In this document: piece after piece, positions 13,553-23,989 of the stretch
Numbering within the stretch: the stretch's first letter is position 1
How the letters are laid out: each line of letters opens with the position of its first letter
Source of the DNA: Mycolicibacterium grossiae
GTDB lineage: Bacteria > Actinomycetota > Actinomycetes > Mycobacteriales > Mycobacteriaceae
NCBI RefSeq assembly: GCF_008329645.1
Contig: NZ_CP043474.1
Span: 372,001-436,000 of the forward strand
Length of the DNA stretch: 64,000 nucleotides
Direction: 5' to 3'
Translations under genes and position numbers: made by a program
The notes under the pieces: generated by a model
Databases searched by the model: none
What the model was told of the DNA's origin: nothing
What the model saw: only the letters and a program-made list of their open reading frames with translations

Positions 13553-15709
13553 ATGAGTGACGGTGACGACGCCACTCCTGGCCGTCGGCGCTCGGACTCG
13601 TCCGGCGACGACAACCAATGGCTTACCCGATCCCCGCGCCGAGCGCGAGGCGCCGCGCCGTGGGAGCGCGGATCGACCTCGGATCGCTTCAGTGCCGCCC
13701 GATCAACGGGCCCCGACGACCGCACGAATGACGCATCAGACGATTCCGCCGTCGGCGACTCCGCTGTCGGTGACGCCGCTGTCGATGACTCCGCAATCGA
13801 TGACGCGCCGGCGGGCAACCACACCGACGGCGTCACCGTCGCCGATCTGATCGCCAAGCTCGCCGGCACCGCCGGCCCGGGATCCCGTGCCGAGCGCGCC
13901 CGGCACCGCAGCCGCGACGAGCACGAGACCGACGCGGCGCCCGAACCGGAACCGACACCCGAGCCCGAGCGCACCCCGGTGCCGCCGTTCTCGGCGTGGC
14001 CCATCGCCGCTGCGCCCGTGGGGGACCCGGAGACCGACGTCTTCCCGGCGCTGCCCGCGCACGCCGACGAGCTGCCGGTGCTCAGCGGTACCCCGCGCCC
14101 GGCCGCGACACCGGAGCGCACCGACGAGACCACGGTGCTGCCCGCGGTCCGCGGCCGCCGCACCCGCAGATCCGCCCGCGTGGCGGGCCGCATCGCAGCG
14201 GCCATGGTGGCGGTCGTCGCCCTCGGCTCGACGGGCGCGGCCTGGCAGTGGCAGTCGATGAAGAACCAGAGCCTCAACAAGGTCGCCGCGCTCGACCCCA
14301 ACTCGCGCGACATCCTCGATCCGAACGCCCAGTTCGGTGACGAGAACTTCCTCATCGTCGGCACCGACACCCGCCTCGGCGCCAACAGCGACATGGGAGC
14401 GGGCACCACCGACGACGCCGCCGGCGCCCGCTCGGACACGGTGATGCTGGTGAACATCCCCGCCAACCGCAAACGCGTGGTCGCGGTGTCGTTCCCCCGC
14501 GATCTGTCGATCAAGCCGCAGGAGTGCGAGCCGTGGGATCCGCAGACCCGCGCCTACGGCCCGATCACCGACGAAGAGTCGCCGATGTACGGCATGGAGA
14601 AGGTGTACACCGAGACCAAGCTGAACTCGGCATACGCCGTCGGTGGTCCGAAGTGCCTGGTCAAGGTGATCCAGAAGCTCTCCGGCCTGTCGGTCAACCG
14701 CTTCATGGCCGTGGACTTCGCCGGCTTCCAGACCATGGTGGACGCACTCGGCGGCGTCGAGGTGTGCAGCACCACGCCGCTCGAGGACTACGAGCTGGGC
14801 ACCGTGCTGCCCACCGCCGGGCGGCAGATCGTCGACGGGCACACCGCACTGCAGTACGTGCGCGCCCGCCAGGTGACCACCGAGACCAACGGTGACTACG
14901 GCCGCATCAAACGCCAGCAGCTGTTCCTGTCGTCCCTGCTGCGCTCGCTGATCAGCAAGGACACGTTCTTCTCGCTGAGCAAGCTGAACAACGTCGTCAA
15001 CATGTTCATCGCCGACAGCTACGTCGACAACATCAACACCAAGGATCTCGTCGACCTCGGCCAGTCCGTGCAGGGCGTCAACGCCGGCCGCATCACGTTC
15101 GTCACCGTCCCGACGGTGGGCTACGCCGACGAGTACGGCAACGAGGTGCCCCGCACCGACGACATGCGCGCGCTGTTCGACGCGATCATCAACGACGACC
15201 CGCTGCCCGAGGAGCGCAACGCCGACGACACACCGGTTCCGGGCGCGCCGCCCAGCGCCGAGCAGGCCGCGCCCGATGCGCACGGCGAGATGGTCGCCGC
15301 CGTCACCACCGACCCCGGCACGGTGACGGTGCGGGTGTCGAATTCGACCGGCGAGGACGGCCTCGCGTCGACGGCGGCCAGCGAGCTGAAGGCGCACGGG
15401 TTCAACGTCGTCGAGCCGGACGACTACCCCGGCCCGCTCGACCACACGACGGTGTTCTTCTCCGCCGGCAACGAGGAGGCCGCCGCGACGGTCGCCTCGT
15501 CCTTCGCCAACCCCACGATCGAGCGGGTGTCCGGCATGGGTGACGAGATCCGCGTCGTGCTGGGATCGGACTTCTCCACGGTCGCCGCGCCCTCCCCCAG
15601 CGGCTCGCCGGTGCAGGTACAGGTCGTCAAGGGCACCAGCAGCGAGCCGACGCAGCTGCCGGAGGATCTCACGGTGACCAACGCGGCGGACACCAGCTGC
15701 GAGGGCTGA
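13553..15709 (+). CDS. LytR-CpsA-Psr (LCP) family cell-wall ligase with LytR_C domain
   Basis: A 718-residue membrane-anchored enzyme. Residues 1-200 are a long acidic, proline-rich cytoplasmic region containing a tandem DSAVGDSAVGDAAVDDSAID stretch. One TM helix follows (about 208-228). The LCP catalytic domain spans about 255-510, with the NFLIVGTDTR start, conserved Arg/Asp residues in ARSDTVMLVNI and VSFPRDLSI, and the YVRARQ loop. A LytR_C domain (about 585-670, VRVSNSTGEDGLAS) ends it. LCP proteins transfer glycopolymers from polyprenyl phosphate to peptidoglycan; in mycobacteria this is arabinogalactan attachment. It matches the position and plan of M. tuberculosis Rv0822c. The main mycobacterial ligase is Lcp1; this is an additional paralogue. 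Confidence 0.92.
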   Translation: MSDGDDATPGRRRSDSSGDDNQWLTRSPRRARGAAPWERGSTSDRFSAARSTGPDDRTNDASDDSAVGDSAVGDAAVDDSAIDDAPAGNHTDGVTVADLIAKLAGTAGPGSRAERARHRSRDEHETDAAPEPEPTPEPERTPVPPFSAWPIAAAPVGDPETDVFPALPAHADELPVLSGTPRPAATPERTDETTVLPAVRGRRTRRSARVAGRIAAAMVAVVALGSTGAAWQWQSMKNQSLNKVAALDPNSRDILDPNAQFGDENFLIVGTDTRLGANSDMGAGTTDDAAGARSDTVMLVNIPANRKRVVAVSFPRDLSIKPQECEPWDPQTRAYGPITDEESPMYGMEKVYTETKLNSAYAVGGPKCLVKVIQKLSGLSVNRFMAVDFAGFQTMVDALGGVEVCSTTPLEDYELGTVLPTAGRQIVDGHTALQYVRARQVTTETNGDYGRIKRQQLFLSSLLRSLISKDTFFSLSKLNNVVNMFIADSYVDNINTKDLVDLGQSVQGVNAGRITFVTVPTVGYADEYGNEVPRTDDMRALFDAIINDDPLPEERNADDTPVPGAPPSAEQAAPDAHGEMVAAVTTDPGTVTVRVSNSTGEDGLASTAASELKAHGFNVVEPDDYPGPLDHTTVFFSAGNEEAAATVASSFANPTIERVSGMGDEIRVVLGSDFSTVAAPSPSGSPVQVQVVKGTSSEPTQLPEDLTVTNAADTSCEG

Positions 15710-15735
15710 GACCGGACGGTCGACCGGCGGGCGGC

Positions 15736-15757
15736 ATTCACCGTCCGTTCACCTGCG
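15736..15757 (+). promoter_or_regulatory. PHO-box-like direct repeat upstream of phoU (candidate RegX3 site)
   Basis: ATTCACC at 15736 and GTTCACC at 15747 are direct repeats with an 11-bp period, the pattern recognised by actinobacterial PhoP/RegX3 response regulators. The repeat ends 33 bp before the -10 TAGGCT at 15787. The same arrangement is found before pstS. Confidence 0.7.
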
Positions 15758-15786
15758 ACGTCATGACGGCTCGGGGACGCAGAACG

Positions 15787-15800
15787 TAGGCTTTCGTCCA
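15787..15800 (+). promoter_or_regulatory. -10 element and leaderless start of phoU
   Basis: TAGGCT at 15787-15792 is followed after 7 nt by the ATG at 15800, so the transcript probably begins at the start codon. No Shine-Dalgarno sequence lies in between. Confidence 0.6.
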
Positions 15801-16468
15801 TGCGTACCGCCTACCACGAACAGCTGGCCGACCTGTCGGACCTCCTCGGCGAGATGTGCGGGCTTGCCGGCGTTGCGATGGAGCGGTCCACCCAGGCCCT
15901 GCTGCAGGCCGACCTGGTGCTCGCCGAGCAGGTCATCACCGACCACGAGCACATCACCGCCCTGAGCGTGCGCGCCGAGGAGGCGGCCTTCGTGCTGCTG
16001 GCGCTGCAGGCGCCGGTGGCCGGTGACCTCCGGGCGATCGTCAGCTCCATCCAGATCGTCGCCGACATCGACCGCATGGGTGCGCTCGCGCTGCACGTCG
16101 CCAAGATCGCCCGCCGCCGGCACCCCGCGCATGCCCTGCCCGAGGAGGTCAACGGCTACTTCGCCGAAATGGGCCGCGTCGCCGTCGAACTCGGCAACAG
16201 CGCGCAGGAGGTGCTGCTGACCCGCGACCCCGAGAAGGCCGCCGCCATCCGCGAGGAAGACGACGCGATGGACGACCTGCACCGACACCTGTTCAACGTG
16301 CTGATGGACCGGGAGTGGAAGCACGGCGTCACCGCCGCCGTCGACGTCACGCTGCTGAGCCGGTTCTACGAGCGCTTCGCCGATCACGCCGTCGAGGTCG
16401 CCCGCCGCGTCATCTTCCAGGTCACCGGCCACTTCCCCGACGAGGCCGAGCTGCCCACCCCCAGCTAG
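15800..16468 (+). CDS. phoU: Phosphate signalling complex protein PhoU (PhoY2-like)
   Basis: A 222-residue cytoplasmic protein of two PhoU three-helix repeats. It begins [19 protein letters not shown], has the metal-binding type acidic motifs ([23 protein letters not shown] near residue 75; [19 protein letters not shown] near 195), and has the standard length. PhoU links the Pst phosphate transporter to the SenX3 sensor kinase and keeps RegX3 inactive when phosphate is plentiful; in mycobacteria it also affects persistence. It is not in the pst operon: a MarR/oxidoreductase pair lies between. It has its own PHO-box-like repeat, so it is likely part of the regulon it controls. Its stop overlaps the convergent marR stop. 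Confidence 0.95.
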   Translation: MRTAYHEQLADLSDLLGEMCGLAGVAMERSTQALLQADLVLAEQVITDHEHITALSVRAEEAAFVLLALQAPVAGDLRAIVSSIQIVADIDRMGALALHVAKIARRRHPAHALPEEVNGYFAEMGRVAVELGNSAQEVLLTRDPEKAAAIREEDDAMDDLHRHLFNVLMDREWKHGVTAAVDVTLLSRFYERFADHAVEVARRVIFQVTGHFPDEAELPTPS

Positions 16469-16974
16469 GCCCTGCCGAGCCCGCGGGCGCGTGCGGCCAG
16501 CAGGTCACGCAACACCGTCTCGATCACCTCGAGATCGGCTACGCGGTAACGGCTCAGGAATGCGCGCATGCCGGCCGCCATCTCGGCGTGCAGGGCGTCG
16601 TGCGCGCGTTCGACGAGAGCGCCATCGGCGGTCAGGCGCAGCTCCACCTCCTTGCGGTTGCCCGGCACCGGCGTGCGTTCCACCAGCCCCGCCTCCACCA
16701 GGCGCTGCACGTGCTTGGACACCGTGCCCTTGAGCTGACCCGAGCGGGCGGCCAGACCGACCACGCTCACCGGGCCGTCGGCGATCCCGGCGAGCAGGTG
16801 CAGTGACAGCGTGGGCAGCGTGCGTGCCAGAGGTTCGAGGCGCTCCGGGCACCGCTCGACCAGGAAGTCCCGCTCGGCGTCGCCGTCGCCGTCACCACCG
16901 AACTCGATGCCGAGCGCCCCCATCAGGCCGTCGATCTCGGCGATCAGCGACGACTTGGTTTTCATGGAAACCAT
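16465..16974 (-). CDS. MarR-family transcriptional regulator
   Basis: A 169-residue winged-helix regulator. The DNA-binding part runs through [42 protein letters not shown] (given here as the recognition helix and wing, about residues 75-120). The ATG at 16974 has GGTGG at SD distance; a second ATG at 16965 is also possible. The gene is divergent from a quinone oxidoreductase, and two near-identical palindromes lie between them, one overlapping the regulator's own start codon. It is therefore probably autoregulated and controls the oxidoreductase, the common MarR arrangement for electrophile or quinone stress. Ligand unknown. Confidence 0.9.
   Translation of the reverse strand: MVSMKTKSSLIAEIDGLMGALGIEFGGDGDGDAERDFLVERCPERLEPLARTLPTLSLHLLAGIADGPVSVVGLAARSGQLKGTVSKHVQRLVEAGLVERTPVPGNRKEVELRLTADGALVERAHDALHAEMAAGMRAFLSRYRVADLEVIETVLRDLLAARARGLGRA
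16957..16972. promoter_or_regulatory. MarR operator site 1, overlapping the marR start
   Basis: GGTTTTCATGGAAACC is a palindrome with arms GGTTT/AAACC and one mismatched pair, followed by ATC. It covers the first codons of the MarR gene. A second copy lies about 47 bp away, centre to centre. Confidence 0.7.
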
Positions 16975-17004
16975 CTTGCCACCGCCATCCGGGCGACGTA
17001 CATT

Positions 17005-17019
17005 GTTTCCATAGAAACC
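17005..17019. promoter_or_regulatory. MarR operator site 2, upstream of the quinone oxidoreductase
   Basis: GTTTCCATAGAAAC with flanking C-ATC repeats the sequence of site 1 (shared core GTTTyCATrGAAACCATC). It lies 28 bp before the oxidoreductase start. Two matching sites in one 72-bp divergent promoter region strongly suggest a dimeric regulator encoded next door. Confidence 0.7.
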
Positions 17020-17046
17020 ATCTACCGCGAAACCAAGGAGCGACCG

Positions 17047-18021
17047 ATGCACGCCGCCGTCGTCCATGCCTGGGGCACGCCCCCGACCTACACCGAGGTG
17101 CCCGACCCCGAACCGCGCGACGGCACCGTCGTCGCCACGGTCGAGGCGTCGGCACTGACCAACCTGACCCGCGGCATCGTGTCCGGAAAGCACTACGCCA
17201 GCAGGGAAATCGGGCTTCCGGCCATCCCCGGGGTGGACGGCGTCGCGCGGCTCGAGGACGGCCGCCGCGTCTACGCCAGCGCGATCAGCGCCCACGGCAT
17301 GATGGCCGAGCGGACGGCGATCGATCCGGCCGGCACCGTCGAGATCCCGGCCGGCGTCGACTCGGTGACCGCCGCCGCGCTACCCAACCCCGGCACGTCG
17401 GCATGGATGGCGCTCGCACACGGCGCCGCGATCCGGCCGGGCCAGCGCATCCTGGTCCTGGGAGCCACCGGCGTCACCGGCGCCACCGCGGTGCAACTGG
17501 CCACGTCCATGTTCGGCGCCGGGCACGTGACGGTCGCCGGACGCGACGCCGAGCGGCTGAACTGGTTACTCGGCGTGGGCGCCGACGACGCCATCGCGAT
17601 GCGCGACGAAGACCTCGCGACGCGCGTCGGCGAACTGCACGCCGCCGAACCCTTCGACGCCGTCCTGGACTACCTGTGGGGCGAGCCCGCGGCCGTCACC
17701 CTGCGCGCCCTGGCCGCCAGCCACCCGTCCACGCACTATCACCCGACCCGGTGGGTGCAGATCGGCTCGATGGCCGGAGACGAGATCGCGCTGCCGGCCG
17801 GCGTCCTGCGTGGCACCGCGATCACGGTGTCCGGCATCGGTTTCGGCAGCATCCCGCCCGAGGTGATCGCGCGTTCGCGCACCGAGGCTCTGCCGCTGCT
17901 GTTCGACATGGTCGCCGACGGGCGGCTGCACCTGGCCACCGCCGAGCGGCCGCTGGCCGACGTCGAGCGGGTGTGGACCACCCCGGAGCCGTCCGGCACC
18001 CGCGTCGTCCTCGTCCCCTAG
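17047..18021 (+). CDS. Zinc-type/quinone oxidoreductase (MDR family)
   Basis: A 324-residue medium-chain dehydrogenase/reductase. The GroES-like domain (to about residue 115) contains GLPAIPGVDGVARLEDG. The Rossmann domain carries the cofactor motif VLGATGVTGATAVQLA at about 138-153, typical of NADPH-using quinone reductases. The zinc-binding Cys cluster of alcohol dehydrogenases is absent, so this is the quinone-reductase branch; substrate unknown. AAGGAG precedes the ATG at 17047. It is divergent from a MarR gene with paired operators and is probably induced with electrophile or quinone stress. A large palindrome directly follows its stop. Confidence 0.9.
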   Translation: MHAAVVHAWGTPPTYTEVPDPEPRDGTVVATVEASALTNLTRGIVSGKHYASREIGLPAIPGVDGVARLEDGRRVYASAISAHGMMAERTAIDPAGTVEIPAGVDSVTAAALPNPGTSAWMALAHGAAIRPGQRILVLGATGVTGATAVQLATSMFGAGHVTVAGRDAERLNWLLGVGADDAIAMRDEDLATRVGELHAAEPFDAVLDYLWGEPAAVTLRALAASHPSTHYHPTRWVQIGSMAGDEIALPAGVLRGTAITVSGIGFGSIPPEVIARSRTEALPLLFDMVADGRLHLATAERPLADVERVWTTPEPSGTRVVLVP

Positions 18022-18074
18022 TGATTTCGGCGCGCTGACGTTCGCTCAGCGACGGTCAGCGCGCCGAAATCGCT
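18020..18074. terminator. Long inverted repeat between convergent genes, member of a dispersed palindrome family
   Basis: Arms at 18020-18039 and 18055-18074 match over 20 bp with one mismatch (core GATTTCGGCGCGCTGAC). The loop contains TTCGCTCAGCGAC. It sits exactly between the stop of the oxidoreductase and the stop of pstB and probably works as a two-way terminator. Related palindromes lie at 59228-59280 and 60178-60224. Confidence 0.8.
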
Positions 18075-18849
18075 AACCGAAGCGGCCGGAGATGTAGTCC
18101 TCGGTGGCCTTCTGCGTCGGGTTCGAGAAGATCTTCTCGGTGTCGTCGATCTCGATGAGCTTGCCGGGCTTGCCGGTCGCCTCGAGGTTGAAGAACGCCG
18201 TCTGGTCGCTCACGCGCGCAGCCTGCTGCATGTTGTGCGTGACGATGACGATGGTGAAGTCCTGCTTCAGCTCCGAGATCAGATCCTCGATGGCCAGCGT
18301 CGAGATCGGGTCCAGCGCCGAGCACGGCTCGTCCATCAGCAGCACGTCGGGCTGCACGGCGATCGCACGGGCGATGCACAGCCGCTGCTGCTGACCACCG
18401 GAGAGGCCGCCACCCGGCTTCTCCAGGCGGTCCTTGACCTCGTTCCACAGGTTGGCGCCCTTGAGCGACCGCTCGGCGACCTCGTCGAGCGTCTTCTTGC
18501 TCCGCACGCCCTGCAGCTTCAGGCCGGCCACCACGTTGTCGCGAATGCTCATGGTGGGGAACGGGTTCGGGCGCTGGAACACCATGCCGATGGTCTTGCG
18601 GACGCCCACCGGGTCGACACCGGCACCGTAGATGTCGTCGCCGTCGAGCAGCACCGAGCCCTCGACGCGGGCGCCGGGGATCACCTCGTGCATGCGGTTG
18701 AGCGTGCGCAGCACCGTCGACTTGCCACAGCCCGACGGACCGATGAAGGCCGTCACGCTGCGCGGCTCCACCGACAGGCTGACGCCCGACACGGCGTGGA
18801 AGGCGCCGTAGTAGATGTTGACGTCCTTGAGATCGAGGCGCTTGGCCAT
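18073..18849 (-). CDS. pstB: Phosphate ABC transporter ATP-binding protein PstB
   Basis: This 258-residue ATPase powers high-affinity phosphate uptake. Walker [10 protein letters not shown] at 37-45, ABC signature LSGGQQQR, Walker B VLLMDEP and the switch His in VTHNMQQ are all present; [17 protein letters not shown] is the PstB-type start. It is the last gene of pstSCAB, starting 9 bp after the pstA stop. M. tuberculosis has its paralogues phoT and pstB; at this position it has phoT. The stop is followed by a large palindrome. Confidence 0.97.
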   Translation of the reverse strand: MAKRLDLKDVNIYYGAFHAVSGVSLSVEPRSVTAFIGPSGCGKSTVLRTLNRMHEVIPGARVEGSVLLDGDDIYGAGVDPVGVRKTIGMVFQRPNPFPTMSIRDNVVAGLKLQGVRSKKTLDEVAERSLKGANLWNEVKDRLEKPGGGLSGGQQQRLCIARAIAVQPDVLLMDEPCSALDPISTLAIEDLISELKQDFTIVIVTHNMQQAARVSDQTAFFNLEATGKPGKLIEIDDTEKIFSNPTQKATEDYISGRFG

Positions 18850-18858
18850 GAGGTGCTC

Positions 18859-19773
18859 CTATACCTTCTTCGGGGCGAAGATCTTGGCGACCAGACGGGC
18901 CGCGACGTTCAGGATCGCGATGAGCAGGATCAGCGTGAGGGCGGCGCCCCACAGCCGGTCCGTCGGTACGGGATTGGCGCCGGCACCGGCCGAGATCTGG
19001 TCGAACATCATGCCGGGCAGCGATCCCATGAAGCCGCCGAACATGTCGAAGTTCATCGCCTGGGCGTAACCGACCAGGATCAGCAGCGGCGCCGTCTCAC
19101 CCATGACGCGAGCCAGGGCCAGCATGACGCCGGTGACGATGCCGGACAGCGCCGTCGGGATGACGATGCGCACGATCGTCTTCCACTTCGGCACGCCCAG
19201 TGCGTAACTCGCCTCGCGCAGATCCATCGGGACGATGCGCAGCATCTCCTCGGTGGCGCGCACGATGACGGGGATCATCAGCAGCACCAGCGACAGCGAC
19301 ACCGCGAAGCCGGAGCGCTCGAAGCCCAGCGTCGCCACCCACAGGGCGTAGATGAACAGCGCCGCGACGATCGAGGGCACACCGGTGAGGATGTCGACCA
19401 TGAACGTGGTGACCTTGCCCAGCCGCGTGCCGCCGCCGTACTCGACGAGGTAGACCGCGACCAGCACGCCGATCGGGATCGAGATGATCGAGCAGACGAT
19501 GCCCTGCAGCAGTGTGCCGACCAATGCGTGGTAGACGCCGCCGCCGGCGGCGAAGGCCGTCATGCCGGCCTGGGAGTTGGTGAACCACGTCGCCTGCGTG
19601 ATGGCCGTCAGGCCCTTGGTGATCACCGAGTACAGCACCCACAGCAGCGGCACCAGCGCGACGAGCACCGAGGCGGTCACCAGGACGGTGGCGATGTTGT
19701 TGGTCAGCTTCCGGCGTCCGCTGACACCCTGGAACGTGGGCTGCTTGACCGGGCGGTCCAGGGTCGAGGTCAC
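18859..19773 (-). CDS. pstA: Phosphate ABC transporter permease PstA
   Basis: A 304-residue inner-membrane permease with six predicted TM segments. The cytoplasmic coupling loop [26 protein letters not shown] is the EAA motif that contacts PstB, and [29 protein letters not shown] is typical of PstA. With PstC it forms the phosphate channel. The GTG start at 19773 overlaps the pstC stop by 4 bp, so translation is coupled. Confidence 0.96.
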   Translation of the reverse strand: MTSTLDRPVKQPTFQGVSGRRKLTNNIATVLVTASVLVALVPLLWVLYSVITKGLTAITQATWFTNSQAGMTAFAAGGGVYHALVGTLLQGIVCSIISIPIGVLVAVYLVEYGGGTRLGKVTTFMVDILTGVPSIVAALFIYALWVATLGFERSGFAVSLSLVLLMIPVIVRATEEMLRIVPMDLREASYALGVPKWKTIVRIVIPTALSGIVTGVMLALARVMGETAPLLILVGYAQAMNFDMFGGFMGSLPGMMFDQISAGAGANPVPTDRLWGAALTLILLIAILNVAARLVAKIFAPKKV

Positions 19774-20825
19774 TTGGCGCCCCTTCCGGCGACGGCGGCG
19801 CGCGCCGCCGAGTTCACCACGAACGTGAGGATGAAGAGCACCAGGCCGGCGGCGATGTACGCGCCCGCCTTGTACTGGTCGTTGAATTCGCTCGCCGTGG
19901 CGGCGATCTTGCTGGCGAAGGTGTAGCCGCCGTCGAACAGCGACCAGCTGAACGCGGTCTGCGTACCGCGCAGGATGATCAGCAGGGCGATGGTCTCACC
20001 GAGCGCGCGGCCGAGGCCGAGCATCGCGCCGCTGATGTAGCCCGACAGGCCGAACGGCAGCACCGTGGTGCGCACGACCTCCCAGCGCGTCGCGCCGAGG
20101 GCCAGGGCGGCCTCGATCTGGCCGCGCGGGGTCTGCACGAACACCTCGCGGGTCACCGCGGTGATGATCGGCAGGATCATCACGGCCAGCACGATCCCTG
20201 CCGTGAAGATCGTGCCGCCACCGGCGACCGAGGCGTTGCCCGTCTTGAACAGGAACAGCCAGGACAGGTTCTCGTTGAGGAACACCGCGAACGGCTTGAG
20301 CACCGGCGCCAGGACGTAGAGGCCCCACACGCCGTAGACGATCGACGGCACCGCGGCCAGCAGGTCCACCATGTAGGCCAGCGGACCGGAGAGACGCTTC
20401 GGCGAGTACTGGGTCAGGAAGATCGCGATGCCCAGCGCGATCGGCATCGCCAGCAGCAGGGCGAAGACCGACACGAACACCGTCACCTGCAGCAGGTCGA
20501 GGATGCCGAACGTCATCGCCGACGTGTCGGTGGTGATCCAGTTGCCGCCGTAGGTGAAGAAGTTCACCTCGTTGCGGGCGAGCGCCGGAATGGCGCGCAT
20601 CAGGAGGAACACCCCGATCGCGCCGATGAGGACGACGATCAGGATGCCGGCGCCCTCGGACAGACCGCGGAAGACGCGGTCCCCCAGGCGGACCTTGCCG
20701 CCCTTGTTCGGATTGGTGGAGATGGGGTCCGGCTCGGGGATGGGCGCGGCAAGTGCCTCGCCCGACCCCGCTCCGGTCGGATCTGGTGTCGTCACTGTCA
20801 TCCCGTCGGAGACCCTGTCGGTCAT
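19770..20825 (-). CDS. pstC: Phosphate ABC transporter permease PstC
   Basis: A 351-residue permease, partner of PstA. A 45-residue polar N-terminus precedes the first TM helix ([21 protein letters not shown], one residue over shown in part). Family blocks include [26 protein letters not shown] and the EAA loop [24 protein letters not shown]. It starts 48 bp after pstS. A second ATG eight codons in is an alternative start. Confidence 0.96.
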   Translation of the reverse strand: MTDRVSDGMTVTTPDPTGAGSGEALAAPIPEPDPISTNPNKGGKVRLGDRVFRGLSEGAGILIVVLIGAIGVFLLMRAIPALARNEVNFFTYGGNWITTDTSAMTFGILDLLQVTVFVSVFALLLAMPIALGIAIFLTQYSPKRLSGPLAYMVDLLAAVPSIVYGVWGLYVLAPVLKPFAVFLNENLSWLFLFKTGNASVAGGGTIFTAGIVLAVMILPIITAVTREVFVQTPRGQIEAALALGATRWEVVRTTVLPFGLSGYISGAMLGLGRALGETIALLIILRGTQTAFSWSLFDGGYTFASKIAATASEFNDQYKAGAYIAAGLVLFILTFVVNSAARAAVAGRGAK

Positions 20826-20873
20826 TTGGTACCGGACCCCATCCTCATCTCAATCCTGCCGTTGCGCGAGTGG

Positions 20874-22007
20874 TCAGGCGATCGCGTTGATCGACGTGAC
20901 CAGACGCTCCTTGAAGGCGTCCGGCAGCGGCACGTAGCCGGCGGCGGCGAGGTTGGCCTGGCCGTCGTTGGCGGCCACGGTCAGGAACGACTTCACCGCG
21001 GCGGCGGTGTCGGCGTCGTAGCCCTTCGAGCACACGATCTCGTAGGTGGCGAGGACCAGCGGGTAGGCGCCGGACTCCTTGGTGCCGTAGATCGAGTTCA
21101 GGTCGAGCGCCAGGTCGTTGCCCTCGGCCGCGAACTTGGCGGCGTCGATGGCCTTCTTGGCGGTGTCGTCGGTCAGCTCGACCGCGCCGGCGCCGTTGTC
21201 GATCTGGGCCATCTTCAGGCCGGCCTGCTGGGCGAAGCCCTTCTCGACGTAGCCGATGGCGCCCGGGGTGGCCTGCACGGCCTGCACGACACCCGAGGAC
21301 TTCTGCGCGCCCTCGCCGGCGCCGCCCTGGAACTCACTGCCCGCGCCCTTGGTCCACGACTGCGGAGCGGCCGCGCCCAGGTACTTCTGGAAGTTGTCGG
21401 TGGTGCCCGACGAGTCCGAGCGATAGACCGGCTTGATGTCGGTGTCCGGCAGGGAGGCACCGCTGTTCAGCGCGGCGATGGCCGGGTCGTTCCACTTGGT
21501 GATCTGACCCTGGAAGATCTTGGCCAGCACGTCGCCGTTGACGACCAGCTTGTCCACGCCGTCGACGTTGTAGGCCATCGCGACCGGGCCGAAGACAAGC
21601 GGCAGGTTCCACGCCGGGTTGCCGCCGCAGCGGTCGGCGGCCTGCTGGATCTGCTCCTTGCTCAGCGCGGAGTCCGAGCCGGCGAAGTCGACCTGCTTGG
21701 CGATGAACTGCTCACGGCCGGCGCCCGAGCCGGTGGGGTTGTAGGACAGGTTCTTGCCGGAGCAGACCTGGCCCCACACCTTGTTGAACTCGGCGATGGC
21801 GTTCTGCTGTGCCGTCGAACCCTCGGCGGTCAGCGAGGCCTTGCCCGCGCAGTCGGCCGACGAGGCGGACGCGCTACCCGACGAGGAGCCCCCGGACGAA
21901 GAGCTGCCCGAGTTGTTGTCGCTGCCACATGCAGTCAGCAGCAGGGCGGTGGCGGCGGTCATCGTGAGTGCCGTTCCCATGCCCTTGCCGATGCGATTGA
22001 GCTTCAC
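20874..22007 (-). CDS. pstS: Phosphate-binding lipoprotein PstS (PstS3-like)
   Basis: A 377-residue lipoprotein: signal peptide with lipobox LLLTAC (Cys27), a Ser/Gly-rich linker, then the periplasmic phosphate-binding fold. Ligand-site motifs are visible: LTAEGSTAQQNAI, NPTGSGAGREQFIAK, FAGSDSALS and YRSDSSGTTDNF. The KLNR-type N-terminus and Cys pattern resemble mycobacterial PstS3 as I remember it. I prefer the GTG at 22007, which begins VKLNR; a GTG three codons upstream is possible. It delivers phosphate to PstCAB. The upstream region carries a PHO-box-like repeat, so it should be induced on phosphate starvation. Confidence 0.95.
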   Translation of the reverse strand: MKLNRIGKGMGTALTMTAATALLLTACGSDNNSGSSSSGGSSSGSASASSADCAGKASLTAEGSTAQQNAIAEFNKVWGQVCSGKNLSYNPTGSGAGREQFIAKQVDFAGSDSALSKEQIQQAADRCGGNPAWNLPLVFGPVAMAYNVDGVDKLVVNGDVLAKIFQGQITKWNDPAIAALNSGASLPDTDIKPVYRSDSSGTTDNFQKYLGAAAPQSWTKGAGSEFQGGAGEGAQKSSGVVQAVQATPGAIGYVEKGFAQQAGLKMAQIDNGAGAVELTDDTAKKAIDAAKFAAEGNDLALDLNSIYGTKESGAYPLVLATYEIVCSKGYDADTAAAVKSFLTVAANDGQANLAAAGYVPLPDAFKERLVTSINAIA

Positions 22008-22045
22008 TGATCCCACTTTCCGTTGACGGCTTCGAACCCTCCGGC

Positions 22046-22051
22046 AACGTA
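22046..22051 (-). promoter_or_regulatory. Probable -10 element of the pst operon
   Basis: TACGTT on the minus strand fits TAnnnT. It lies 31 bp downstream of the PHO-box-like repeat and about 40 bp before the pstS start, the same geometry as at phoU. Confidence 0.5.
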
Positions 22052-22082
22052 TGTGGCCGTCATGGACGGCTCGGGGATGGAA

Positions 22083-22100
22083 GGTGAACGAACCGTGAAC
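22083..22100 (-). promoter_or_regulatory. PHO-box-like direct repeat upstream of pstSCAB (candidate RegX3 site)
   Basis: On the minus strand, GTTCACGGTTC and GTTCACC form direct repeats with an 11-bp period. The repeat lies just upstream of where the -35 would fall and points toward pstS. SenX3-RegX3 control of pst is established in mycobacteria; assignment of this exact sequence is inferred from the repeat pattern. Confidence 0.75.
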
Positions 22101-22127
22101 TCGCTCAGCGATCTCACAGCTGGCGGG

Positions 22128-23894
<1,767 letters not shown>

Positions 23895-23908
23895 TCATGG
23901 CTGACACG

Positions 23909-23924
23909 TGGCCGTTACCGGCCA
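23909..23924. promoter_or_regulatory. Inverted repeat between divergent glnR and lmeA
   Basis: TGGCCG-TTAC-CGGCCA has perfect 6-bp arms and lies near the middle of the 165-bp space between the two starts. It could be an operator for either gene; no regulator can be assigned. Confidence 0.3.
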
Positions 23925-23989
23925 GCGATCGTCCCACGATAGCGTGCCACCTGCGGTTTGGCCGCGCTGAGCGCCGGGGCCGGTGATCG

